A stretch of DNA of 64,000 nt from Erythrophleum ivorense (Eukaryota; Streptophyta; Magnoliopsida; Fabales; Fabaceae), in assembly GCA_026724425.1 (NCBI GenBank), contig JAIUCV010000090.1, positions 3,844,001 through 3,908,000 on the forward strand. Direction: 5' to 3'. The stretch's first letter is position 1, and each line of letters starts with the position of its first letter. Positions 1 through 13,527 of the stretch are shown piece after piece. Position numbers and translations under genes: made by a program. A model generated the notes under the pieces. That model saw only the letters and a program-made list of their open reading frames with translations, was not told the DNA's origin and ran no database searches.

Positions 1-2786
1 GAGAATCTTGTCACACATGTTGCTCCTCCTAGTCTCGTGGAGAATCTAATGCATGTTTGGCTAAGTATGGGTCCGTCTTGATCATTACATACACTACAAG
101 TATGTTTCTACATTGTGTGGAGGCATAGAGCTACGATTGGGACTCCTTACTACTTATGTGTCTCTCAGGATGGTAGCTTTGATGTTCCTCTCAAGGAATG
201 AGAATCATGTCACACATGTTGCTCCTCATAGTCCCGTGGAAAACCTAATGCATGTTTGGCTAAGTATGGGTCCGTCTTGATCATTACATACACTACAAGT
301 ATGTTTCTACATTGTGTGCAGGCATAGAGCTACGATTGGGACTCCTTACTACTTATGTTTCTCTCAGGATGGTAGCTTTGATGTTCCTCTCAAGGAATGA
401 GAATCATGTCACACATGTTGCTCCTCATAGTCCCGTGGAGAATCTAATGCATGTTTGGCTAAGTATGGGTCCGTCTTGATCATTACATACACTACAAGTA
501 TGTTTCTACATTGTGTGGAGGCGTAGAGCTACAATTGGGACTCCTTACTACTTATGTTTCTCTCATGATGGTAGCTTTGATGTTCCTCTCAAGGAATGAG
601 AATCATGTCACACATGTTGCTCCTCCTATTCCCGTGGAGAATCTAATGCATGTTTGGCTAAGTATGGGTCCGTCTTGATCATTACATACACTACAAGTAT
701 GTTTCTACATTGTTTGGAGGCATAGAGCTACGATTGGGACTCCTTACTGCTTATGTTTCTCTCAGGATGGTAGCTTTGATGTTCCTCTCAAGGAATGAGA
801 ATCATGTCACACATGTTGCTCCTCATAGTCCCGTGGAGAACCTAATGCATGTTTGGCTAAGTATGGGTCCGTCTTGATCATTACATACACTACAAGTATG
901 TTTCTACATTGTGTGGAGGCGTAGAGCTACAATTGGGACTCCTTACTACTTATGTTTCTCTCATGATGGTAGCTTTGATGTTCCTCTCAAGGAATGAGAA
1001 TCTTGTCACACATGTTGCTCCTCCTAGTCTCGTGGAGAATCTAATGCATGTTTGGCTAAGTATGGGTCCGTCTTGATCATTACATACACTACAAGTATGT
1101 TTCTACATTGTGTGGAGGCATAGAGCTACGATTGGGACTCCTTACTACTTATGTGTCTCTCAGGATGGTAGCTTTGATGTTCCTCTCAAGGAATGAGAAT
1201 CATGTCACACATGTTGCTCCTCATAGTCCCGTGGAAAACCTAATGCATGTTTGGCTAAGTATGGGTCCGTCTTGATCATTACATACACTACAAGTATGTT
1301 TCTACATTGTGTGCAGGCATAGAGCTACGATTGGGACTCCTTACTACTTATGTTTCTCTCAGGATGGTAGCTTTGATGTTCCTCTCAAGGAATGAGAATC
1401 ATGTCACACATGTTGCTCCTCATAGTCCCGTGGAGAACCTAATGCATGTTTGGCTAAGTATGGGTCCGTCTTGATCATTACATACACTACAAGTATGTTT
1501 CTACATTGTGTGGAGGCGTAGAGCTACAATTGGGACTCCTTACTACTTATGTTTCTCTCATGATGGTAGCTTTGATGTTCCTCTCAAGGAATGAGAATCT
1601 TGTCACACATGTTGCTCCTCCTAGTCTCGTGGAGAATCTAATGCATGTTTGGCTAAGTATGGGTCCGTCTTGATCATTACATACACTACAAGTATGTTTC
1701 TACATTGTGTGGAGGCATAGAGCTACGATTGGGACTCGTTACTACTTATGTGTCTCTCAGGATGGTAGCTTTGATGTTCCTCTCAAGGAATGAGAATCAT
1801 GTCACACATGTTGCTCCTCATAGTCCCGTGGAAAACCTAATGCATGTTTGGCTAAGTATGGGTCCGTCTTGATCATTACATACACTACAAGTATGTTTCT
1901 ACATTGTGTGGAGGCGTAGAGCTACAATTGGGACTCCTTACTACTTATGTTTCTCTCAGGATGGTAGCTTTGATGTTCCTCTCAAGGAATGAGAATCATG
2001 TCACACATGTTGCTCCTCCTATTCCCGTGGAGAATCTAATGCATGTTTGGCTAAGTATGGGTCCGTCTTGATCATTACATACACTACAAGTATGTTTCTA
2101 CATTGTGTGGAGGCATAGAGCTACGATTGGGACTCCTTACTACTTATGTGTCTCTCAGGATGGTAGCTTTGATGTTCCTCTCAAGGAATGAGAATCATGT
2201 CACACATGTTGCTCCTCCTAGTCCCGTGGAGAATCTAATGCATGTTTGGCTAAGTATGGGTCCGTCTTGATCATTACATACACTACAAGTATGTTTCTAC
2301 ATTGTGTGGAGGCATAAAGCTACGATTGGGACTCCTTACTACTTATGTTTCTCTCAGGATGGTAGCTTTGATGTTCCTCTCATGGAATGAGAATCATGTC
2401 ACACATGTTGCTCCTCATAGTCCCGTGGAAAACCTAATGCATGTTTGGCTAAGTATGGGTCCGTCTTGATCATTACATACACTACAAGTATGTTTCTACA
2501 TTGTGTGCAGGCATAGAGCTACGATTGGGACTCCTTACTACTTATGTTTCTCTCAGGATGGTAGCTTTGATGATCCTCTCAAGGAATGAGAATCATGTCA
2601 CACATGTTGCTCCTCATAGTCCCGTGGAGAACCTAATGCATGTTTGGCTAAGTATGGGTCCGTCTTGATCATTACATACACTACAAGTATGTTTCTACAT
2701 TGTGTGGAGGCGTAGAGCTACAATTGGGACTCCTTACTACTTATGTTTCTCTCATGATGGTAGCTTTGATGTTCCTCTCAAGGAAT
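1..2786 (+). repeat. Higher-order repeat unit A1 (14 monomers)
   Basis: Fourteen monomers whose order of variants recurs in the next unit. The marked monomer (GAGAATCTTG plus AGTCTCGTGG) begins at 1, 996 and 1593 here and at 2787, 3782 and 4379 in the next unit, a shift of exactly 2786 bp (14 x 199). A monomer with TTACTGCTTA occurs in the fourth position of both. The tenth monomer (from 1792) joins a GGAAAACC front to a GGAGGCGTAG back, whereas the second unit has two separate monomers at that point. Confidence 0.85.
200..398 (+). repeat. Representative 199-bp satellite monomer
   Basis: One full monomer, counted from GAGAATC. It holds, in order, CACACATGTTGCTCCTCATA (12-31 within the monomer), CCCGTGG, ATGCATG, GGGTCCGTCTTGATCATTAC, a small dyad CATAC-7 nt-GTATG, and GATGGTAGC. 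I do not recognise the family. It shows no obvious likeness to Arabidopsis CEN178, and no clear CENP-B-box-like motif was noticed. The length is near one nucleosome plus linker, as is common for centromeric satellites. Confidence 0.9.
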
Positions 2787-5174
2787 GAGAATCTTGTCAC
2801 ACATGTTGCTCCTCCTAGTCTCGTGGAGAATCTAATGCATGTTTGGCTAAGTATGGGTCCGTCTTGATCATTACATACACTACAAGTATGTTTCTACATT
2901 GTGTGGAGGCATAGAGCTACGATTGGGACTCCTTACTACTTATGTGTCTCTCAGGATGGTAGCTTTGATGTTCCTCTCAAGGAATGAGAATCATGTCACA
3001 CATGTTGCTCCTCATAGTCCCGTGGAAAACCTAATGCATGTTTGGCTAAGTATGGGTCCGTCTTGATCATTACATACACTACAAGTATGTTTCTACATTG
3101 TGTGCAGGCATAGAGCTACGATTGGGACTCCTTACTACTTATGTGTCTCTCAGGATGGTAGCTTTGATGTTCCTCTCAAGGAATGAGAATCATGTCACAC
3201 ATGTTGCTCCTCATAGTCCCGTGGAGAATCTAATGCATGTTTGGCTAAGTATGGGTCCGTCTTGATCATTACATACACTACAAGTATGTTTCTACATTGT
3301 GTGGAGGCGTAGAGCTACAATTGGGACTCCTTACTACTTATGTTTCTCTCATGATGGTAGCTTTGATGTTCCTCTCAAGGAATGAGAATCATGTCACACA
3401 TGTTGCTCCTCCTATTCCCGTGGAGAATCTAATGCATGTTTGGCTAAGTATGGGTCCGTCTTGATCATTACATACACTACAAGTATGTTTCTACATTGTG
3501 TGGAGGCATAGAGCTACGATTGGGACTCCTTACTGCTTATGTTTCTCTCAGGATGGTAGCTTTGATGTTCCTCTCAAGGAATGAGAATCATGTCACACAT
3601 GTTGCTCCTCATAGTCCCGTGGAGAACCTAATGCATGTTTGGCTAAGTATGGGTCCGTCTTGATCATTACATACACTACAAGTATGTTTCTACATTGTGT
3701 GGAGGCGTAGAGCTACAATTGGGACTCCTTACTACTTATGTTTCTCTCATGATGGTAGCTTTGATGTTCCTCTCAAGGAATGAGAATCTTGTCACACATG
3801 TTGCTCCTCCTAGTCTCGTGGAGAATCTAATGCATGTTTGGCTAAGTATGGGTCCGTCTTGATCATTACATACACTACAAGTATGTTTCTACATTGTGTG
3901 GAGGCATAGAGCTACGATTGGGACTCCTTACTACTTATGTGTCTCTCAGGATGGTAGCTTTGATGTTCCTCTCAAGGAATGAGAATCATGTCACACATGT
4001 TGCTCCTCATAGTCCCGTGGAAAACCTAATGCATGTTTGGCTAAGTATGGGTCCGTCTTGATCATTACATACACTACAAGTATGTTTCTACATTGTGTGC
4101 AGGCATAGAGCTACGATTGGGACTCCTTACTACTTATGTTTCTCTCAGGATGGTAGCTTTGATGTTCCTCTCAAGGAATGAGAATCATGTCACACATGTT
4201 GCTCCTCATAGTCCCGTGGAGAACCTAATGCATGTTTGGCTAAATATGGGTCCGTCTTGATCATTACATACACTACAAGTATGTTTCTACATTGTGTGGA
4301 GGCGTAGAGCTACAATTGGGACTCCTTACTACTTATGTTTCTCTCATGATGGTAGCTTTGATGTTCCTCTCAAGGAATGAGAATCTTGTCACACATGTTG
4401 CTCCTCCTAGTCTCGTGGAGAATCTAATGCATGTTTGGCTAAGTATGGGTCCGTCTTGATCATTACATACACTACAAGTATGTTTCTACATTGTGTGGAG
4501 GCATAGAGCTACGATTGGGACTCCTTACTACTTATGTGTCTCTCAGGATGGTAGCTTTGATGTTCCTCTCAAGGAATGAGAATCATGTCACACATGTTGC
4601 TCCTCATAGTCCCGTGGAAAACTTAATGCATGTTTGGCTAAGTATGGGTCCGTCTTGATCATTACATACACTACAAGTATGTTTCTACATTGTGTGCAGG
4701 CATAGAGCTACGATTGGGACTCCTTACTACTTATGTTTCTCTCAGGATGGTAGCTTTGATGTTCCTCTCAAGGAATGAGAATCATGTCACACATGTTGCT
4801 CCTCATAGTCCCGTGGAGAATCTAATGCATGTTTGGCTAAGTATGGGTCCGTCTTGATCATTACATACACTACAAGTATGTTTCTACATTGTGTGGAGGC
4901 GTAGAGCTACAATTGGGACTCCTTACTACTTATGTTTCTCTCAGGATGGTAGCTTTGATGTTCCTCTCAAGGAATGAGAATCATGTCACACATGTTGCTC
5001 CTCCTATTCCCGTGGAGAATCTAATGCATGTTTGGCTAAGTATGGGTCCGTCTTGATCATTACATACACTACAAGTATGTTTCTACATTGTGTGGAGGCA
5101 TAGAGCTACGATTGGGACTCCTTACTACTTATGTGTCTCTCAGGATGGTAGCTTTGATGTTCCTCTCAAGGAAT
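2787..5174 (+). repeat. Higher-order repeat unit A2
   Basis: Second copy of the A unit, in register with A1 for its first nine monomers (2787-4577). It then carries one extra monomer (4578-4976) where A1 has a fused one, and follows A1 again for about one monomer before diverging near 5175. This is the pattern expected from unequal exchange that gains or loses a whole monomer. Confidence 0.75.
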
Positions 5175-8100
5175 GAGAATCATGTCACACATGTTGCTCC
5201 TCCTAGTCCCGTGGAGAATCTAATGCATGTTTGGCTAAGTATGGGTCCGTCTTGATCATTACATACACTACAAGTATGTTTCTACATTGTGTGGAGGCGT
5301 AGAGCTACGATTGGGACTCCTTACTACTTATGTGTCTCTCAGGATGGTAGCTTTGATGTTCCTCTCAAGGAATGAGAATCATGTCACACATGTTGCTCCT
5401 CATAGTCCCGTGGAGAACCTAATGCTGTTTGGCTAAGTATGGGTCTGTCTTGATCATTACATACACTACAAGTATGTTTCTACATTGTGTGCAGGCATAG
5501 AGCTACGATTGGGACTCCTTACTACTTATGTTTCTCTCAGGATGGTAGCTTTGATGTTCCTCTCAAGGAATGAGAATCATGTCACACATTTTGCTCCTCC
5601 TAGTACCGTGGAGAACCTAATGCATGTTTGGCTAAGTATGGGTCCGTCTTGATCATTACATACACTACAAGTATGTTTCTACATTGTGTGGAGGCATAGA
5701 GCTACGATTGGGACTCCTTACTACTTATGTTTCTCTCAGGATGGTAGCTTTGATGTTCCTCTCAAGGAATGAGAATCATGTCACACATGTTGCTCCTCCT
5801 ATTCCCGTGGAGAATCTAATGCATGTTTGGCTAAGTATGGGTCCGTCTTGATCATTACATACACTACAAGTATGTTTCTACATTGTGTGGAGGCATAGAG
5901 CTACGATTGGGACTCCTTACTACTTATGTGTCTCTCAGGATGGTAGCTTTGATGTTCCTCTCAAGGAATGAGAATCATGTCACACATGTTGCTCCTCATC
6001 GTCCCGTGGAGAACCAAATGCATGTTTGGCTAAGTATGGGTCCGTCTTGATCATTACATACACTACAAGTATGTTTCTACATTGTGTGGAGGCATAGAGC
6101 TACGATTGGGACTCCTTACTACTTATGTTTCTCTCAGGATGGTAGCTTTGATGTTCCCCTCAAGGAATGAGAATCATGTCACACATGTTGCTCCTCATAG
6201 TCCCGTGGAGAACCTAATGCTGTTTGGCTTAGTATGGGTCTGTCTTGATCATTACATACACTACAAGTATGTTTCTACATTGTGTGCAGGCATAGAGTTA
6301 CGATTGGGACTCCTTACTACTTATGTTTCTCTCAGGATGGTAGCTTTGATGTTCCTCTCAAGGAATGAGAATCATGTCACACATGTTGCTCCTCATAGTC
6401 CCGTGGAGAATCTAATGCATGTTTGGCTAAGTATGGGTCCGTCTTGATCATTACATACACTACAAGTATGTTTCTACATTGTGTGGAGGCATAAAGCTAC
6501 GATTGGGACTCCTTACTACTTATGTTTCTCTCAGGATGGTAGCTTTGATGTTCCTCTCATGGAATGAGAATCATGTCACACATGTTGCTCCTCCTAGTCC
6601 CGTGGAGAGTCTAATGCATGTTTGGCTAAGTATGGGTCCGTCTTGATCATTACAAACACTACAAGTATGTTTCTACATTGTGTGGAGGCATAAAGCTACG
6701 ATTGGGACTCCTTACTACTTATGTTTCTCTCAGGATGGTAGCTTTGATGTTCCTCTCAAGGAATGAGAATCATGTCACACATGTTGCTCCTCCTAGTCCC
6801 GTGGAGAACCTAATGCATGTTTGGCTAAGTATGGGTCCGTCTTGATCATTACATACACTACAAGTATGTTTCTACATTGTGTGGAGGCATAGAGCTACGA
6901 TTGGGACTCCTTACTACTTATGTGTCTCTCAGGATGGTAGCTTTGATGTTCCTCTCAAGGAATGAGAATCATGTCACACATGTTGCTCCTCATAGTCCCG
7001 TGGAGAATCTAATGCATGTTTGGCTAAGTATGGGTCCGTCTTGATCATTACATACACTACAAGTATGTTTCTACATTGTGTGGAGGCATAAAGCTACGAT
7101 TGGGACTCCTTACTACTTATGTTTCTCTCAGGATGGTAGCTTTGATGTTCCTCTCATGGAATGAGAATCATGTCACACATGTTGCTCCTCATAGTCCCGT
7201 GGAAAACCTAATGCATGTTTGGCTAAGTATGGGTCCGTCTTGATCATTACATACACTACAAGGATGTTTCTACATTGTGTGCAGGCATAGAGCTACGATT
7301 GGGACTCCTTACTACTTATGTTTCTCTCAGGATGGTAGCTTTGATGTTCCTCTCAAGGAATGAGAATCATGTCACACATGTTGCTCCTCATAGTCCCGTG
7401 GAGAACCTAATGCATGTTTGGCTAAGTATGGGTCCGTCTTGATCATTACATACACTACAAGTATGTTTCTACATTGGGTGGAGGCGTAGAGCTACAATTG
7501 GGACTCCTTACTACTTATGTTTCTCTCATGATGGTAGCTTTGATGTTCCTCTCAAGGAATGAGAATCTTGTCACACATGTTGCTCCTCCTAGTCTCGTGG
7601 AGAATCTAATGCATGTTTGGCTAAGTATGGGTCCGTCTTGATCATTACATACACTACAAGTATGTTTCTACATTGTGTGGAGGCATAGAGCTACGATTGG
7701 GACTCCTTACTACTTATGTGTCTCTCAGGATGGTAGCTTTGATGTTCCTCTCAAGGAATGAGAATCATGTCACACATGTTGCTCCTCATAGTCCCGTGGA
7801 AAACCTAATGCATGTTTGGCTAAGTATGGGTCCGTCTTGATCATTACATACACTACAAGTATGTTTCTACATTGTGTGCAGGCATAGAGCTACGATTGGG
7901 ACTCCTTACTACTTATGTTTCTCTCAGGATGGTAGCTTTGATGTTCCTCTCAAGGAATGAGAATCATGTCACACATGTTGCTCCTCATAGTCCCGTGGAG
8001 AATCTAATGCATGTTTGGCTAAGTATGGGTCCGTCTTGATCATTACATACACTACAAGTATGTTTCTACATTGTGTGGAGGCGTAGAGCTACAATTGGGA

Positions 8101-11100
8101 CTCCTTACTACTTATGTTTCTCTCATGATGGTAGCTTTGATGTTCCTCTCAAGGAATGAGAATCATGTCACACATGTTGCTCCTCCTATTCCCGTGGAGA
8201 ATCTAATGCATGTTTGGCTAAGTATGGGTCCGTCTTGATCATTACATACACTACAAGTATGTTTCTACATTGTGTGGAGGCATAGAGCTACGATTGGGAC
8301 TCCTTACTACTTATGTGTCTCTCAGGATGGTAGCTTTGATGTTCCTCTCAAGGAATGAGAATCATGTCACACATGTTGCTCCTCCTAGTCCCGTGGAGAA
8401 TCTAATGCATGTTTGGCTAAGTATGGGTCCGTCTTGATCATTACATACACTACAAGTATGTTTCTACATTGTGTGGAGGCGTAGAGCTACGATTGGGACT
8501 CCTTACTACTTATGTGTCTCTCAGGATGGTAGCTTTGATGTTCCTCTCAAGGAATGAGAATCATGTCACACATGTTGCTCCTCATAGTCCCGTGGAGAAC
8601 CTAATGCTGTTTGGCTAAGTATGGGTCTGTCTTGATCATTACATACACTACAAGTATGTTTCTACATTGTGTGCAGGCATAGAGCTACGATTGGGACTCC
8701 TTACTACTTATGTTTCTCTCAGGATGGTAGCTTTGATGTTCCTCTCAAGGAATGAGAATCATGTCACACATTTTGCTCCTCCTAGTCCCGTGGAGAACCT
8801 AATGCATGTTTGGCTAAGTATGGGTCCGTCTTGATCATTACATACACTACAAGTATGTTTCTACATTGTGTGGAGGCATAGAGCTACGATTGGGACTCCT
8901 TACTACTTATGTTTCTCTCAGGATGGTAGCTTTGATGTTCCTCTCAAGGAATGAGAATCATGTCACACATGTTGCTCCTCATAGTCCCGTGGAGAATCTA
9001 ATGCATGTTTGGCTAAGTATGGGTCCGTCTTGATCATTACATACACTACAAGTATGTTTCTACATTGTGTGGAGGCATAAAGCTACGATTGGGACTCCTT
9101 ACTACTTATGTTTCTCTCAGGATGGTAGCTTTGATGTTCCTCTCATGGAATGAGAATCATGTCACACATGTTGCTCCTCATAGTCCCGTGGAAAACCTAA
9201 TGCATGTTTGGGTAAGTATGGGTCCGTCTTGATCATTACATACACTACAAGGATGTTTCTACATTGTGTGCAGGCATAGAGCTACGATTGGGACTCCTTA
9301 CTACTTATGTTTCTCTCAGGATGGTAGCTTTGATGTTCCTCTCAAGGAATGAGAATCATGTCACACATGTTGCTCCTCATAGTCCCGTGGAGAATCTAAT
9401 GCATGTTTGGCTAAGTATGGGTCCGTCTTGATCATTACATACACTACAAGTATGTTTCTACATTGTGTGGAGGCATAGAGCTACGATTGGGACTCCTTAC
9501 TACTTATGTTTCTCTCAGGATGGTAGCTTTGATGTTCCTCTCAAGGAATGAGAATCATGTCACACATGTTGCTCCTCATAGTCCCGTGGAGAATCTAATG
9601 CATGTTTGGCTAAGTATGGGTCCGTCTTGATCATTACATACACTACAAGTATGTTTCTACATTGTGTGGAGGCATAAAGCTACGATTGGGACTCCTTACT
9701 ACTTATGTTTCTCTCAGGATGGTAGCTTTGATGTTCCTCTCATGGAATGAGAATCATGTCACACATGTTGCTCCTCATAGTCCCGTGGAAAACCTAATGC
9801 ATGTTTGGCTAAGTATGGGTCCGTCTTGATCATTACATACACTACAAGGATGTTTCTACATTGTGTGCAGGCATAGAGCTACGATTGGGACTCCTTACTA
9901 CTTATGTTTCTCTCAGGATGGTAGCTTTGATGTTCCTCTCAAGGAATGAGAATCATGTCACACATGTTGCTCCTCATAGTCCCGTGGAGAATCTAATGCA
10001 TGTTTGGCTAAGTATGGGTCCGTCTTGATCATTACATACACTACAAGTATGTTTCTACATTGTGTGGAGGCGTAGAGCTACAATTGGGACTCCTTACTAC
10101 TTATGTTTCTCTCATGATGGTAGCTTTGATGTTCCTCTCAAGGAATGAGAATCTTGTCACACATGTTGCTCCTCCTAGTCTCGTGGAGAATCTAATGCAT
10201 GTTTGGCTAAGTATGGGTCCGTCTTGATCATTACATACACTACAAGTATGTTTCTACATTGTGTGGAGGCATAGAGCTACGATTGGGACTCCTTACTACT
10301 TATGTGTCTCTCAGGATGGTAGCTTTGATGTTCCTCTCAAGGAATGAGAATCATGTCACACATGTTGCTCCTCATAGTCCCGTGGAAAACCTAATGCATG
10401 TTTGGCTAAGTATGGGTCCGTCTTGATCATTACATACACTACAAGTATGTTTCTACATTGTGTGCAGGCATAGAGCTACGATTGGGACTCCTTACTACTT
10501 ATGTTTCTCTCAGGATGGTAGCTTTGATGTTCCTCTCAAGGAATGAGAATCATGTCACACATGTTGCTCCTCATAGTCCCGTGGAGAATCTAATGCATGT
10601 TTGGCTAAGTATGGGTCCGTCTTGATCATTACATACACTACAAGTATGTTTCTACATTGTGTGGAGGCGTAGAGCTACAATTGGGACTCCTTACTACTTA
10701 TGTTTCTCTCATGATGGTAGCTTTGATGTTCCTCTCAAGGAATGAGAATCATGTCACACATGTTGCTCCTCCTATTCCCGTGGAGAATCTAATGCATGTT
10801 TGGCTAAGTATGGGTCCGTCTTGATCATTACATACACTACAAGTATGTTTCTACATTGTGTGGAGGCATAGAGCTACGATTGGGACTCCTTACTACTTAT
10901 GTGTCTCTCAGGATGGTAGCTTTGATGTTCCTCTCAAGGAATGAGAATCATGTCACACATGTTGCTCCTCCTAGTCCCGTGGAGAATCTAATGCATGTTT
11001 GGCTAAGTATGGGTCCGTCTTGATCATTACATACACTACAAGTATGTTTCTACATTGTGTGGAGGCGTAGAGCTACGATTGGGACTCCTTACTACTTATG

Positions 11101-13527
11101 TGTCTCTCAGGATGGTAGCTTTGATGTTCCTCTCAAGGAATGAGAATCATGTCACACATGTTGCTCCTCATAGTCCCGTGGAGAACCTAATGCTGTTTGG
11201 CTAAGTATGGGTCTGTCTTGATCATTACATACACTACAAGTATGTTTCTACATTGTGTGCAGGCATAGAGCTACGATTGGGACTCCTTACTACTTATGTT
11301 TCTCTCAGGATGGTAGCTTTGATGTTCCTCTCAAGGAATGAGAATCATGTCACACATTTTGCTCCTCCTAGTCCCGTGGAGAACCTAATGCATGTTTGGC
11401 TAAGTATGGGTCCGTCTTGATCATTACATACACTACAAGTATGTTTCTACATTGTGTGGAGGCATAGAGCTACGATTGGGACTCCTTACTACTTATGTTT
11501 CTCTCAGGATGGTAGCTTTGATGTTCCTCTCAAGGAATGAGAATCATGTCACACATGTTGCTCCTCCTATTCCCGTGGAGAATCTAATGCATGTTTGGCT
11601 AAGTATGGGTCCGTCTTGATCATTACATACACTACAAGTATGTTTCTACATTGTGTGGAGGCATAGAGCTACGATTGGGACTCCTTACTACTTATGTGTC
11701 TCTCAGGATGGTAGCTTTTATGTTCCTCTCAAGGAATGAGAATCATGTCACACATGTTGCTCCTCATAGTCCCGTGGAGAACCTAATGCATGTTTGGCTA
11801 AGTATGGGTCCGTCTTGATCATTACATACACTACAAGTATGTTTCTACATTGTGTGGAGGCATAGAGCTACGATTGGGACTCCTTACTACTTATGTTTCT
11901 CTCAGGATGGTAGCTTTGATGTTCCCCTCAAGGAATGAGAATCATGTCACACATGTTGCTCCTCATAGTCCCGTGGAGAACCTAATGCTGTTTGGCTTAG
12001 TATGGGTCTGTCTTGATCATTACATACACTACAAGTATGTTTCTACATTGTGTGCAGGCATAGAGTTACGATTGGGACTCCTTACTACTTATGTTTCTCT
12101 CAGGATGGTAGCTTTGATGTTCCTCTCAAGGAATGAGAATCATGTCACACATGTTGCTCCTCATAGTCCCGTGGAGAATCTAATGCATGTTTGGCTAAGT
12201 ATGGGTCCGTCTTGATCATTACATACACTACAAGTATGTTTCTACATTGTGTGGAGGCATAAAGCTACGATTGGGACTCCTTACTACTTATGTTTCTCTC
12301 AGGATGGTAGCTTTGATGTTCCTCTCATGGAATGAGAATCATGTCACACATGTTGCTCCTCCTAGTCCCGTGGAGAGTCTAATGCATGTTTGGCTAAGTA
12401 TGGGTCCGTCTTGATCATTACAAACACTACAAGTATGTTTCTACATTGTGTGGAGGCATAAAGCTACGATTGGGACTCCTTACTACTTATGTTTCTCTCA
12501 GGATGGTAGCTTTGATGTTCCTCTCAAGGAATGAGAATCATGTCACACATGTTGCTCCTCCTAGTCCCGTGGAGAACCTAATGCATGTTTGGCTAAGTAT
12601 GGGTCCGTCTTGATCATTACATACACTACAAGTATGTTTCTACATTGTGTGGAGGCATAGAGCTACGATTGGAACTCCTTACTACTTATGTGTCTCTCAG
12701 GATGGTAGCTTTGATGTTCCTCTCAAGGAATGAGAATCATGTCACACATGTTGCTCCTCATAGTCCCGTGGAAAACCTAATGCATGTTTGGCTAAGTATG
12801 GGTCCGTCTTGATCATTACATACACTACAAGTATGTTTCTACATTGTGTGCAGGCATAGAGCTACGATTGGGACTCCTTACTACTTATGTTTCTCTCAGG
12901 ATGGTAGCTTTGATGTTCCTCTCAAGGAATGAGAATCATGTCACACATTTTGCTCCTCCTAGTCCCGTGGAGAACCTAATGCATGTTTGGCTAAGTATGG
13001 GTCCGTCATGATTATTACATACACTACAAGTATGTTTCTACATTGTGTGGAGGCATAGAGCTACGATTGGGACTCCTTACTACTTATGTTTCTCTCATGA
13101 TGGTAGCTTTGATGTTCCTCTCAAGGAATGAGAATCATGTCACACATGTTGCTCCTCCTAGTCCCGTGGAGAATCTAATGCATGTTTGGCTAAGTATGGG
13201 TCCGTCTTGATCATTACATACACTACAAGTATGTTTCTACATTGTGTGGAGGCGTAGAGCTACGATTGGGACTCCTTACTACTTATGTGTCTCTCAGGAT
13301 GGTAGCTTTGATGTTCCTCTCAAGGAATGAGAATCATGTCAGACATGTTGCTCCTCATAGTCCCGTGGAGAACCTAATGCATGTTTGGCTAAGTATGGGT
13401 CCGTCTTGATCATTACATACACTACAAGTATGTTTCTACATTGTGTGGAGGCATAGAGCTACAATTGGGACTCCTTACTACTTATGTTTCTCTCATGATG
13501 GTAGCTTTGATGTTCCTCTCAAGGAAT

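Noticed and set aside
200..398. Relationship to Arabidopsis CEN178
   Set aside because: Only very short shared words such as TAAGTAGT (reverse strand) were noticed, as expected by chance.
1..600. CRISPR-like array
   Set aside because: The repeats are whole 199-bp monomers without unique spacers, and the context is plant retroelements.
6082..6447. 121-residue open frame in the satellite, repeated at 11850, 15234 and 18419
   Set aside because: It opens only through a TTG codon and spans two monomers. A 198-bp monomer (66 codons exactly) and a CTAAG-to-CTTAG change happen to keep the frame open. The repeated copies reflect satellite duplication, not a gene family.
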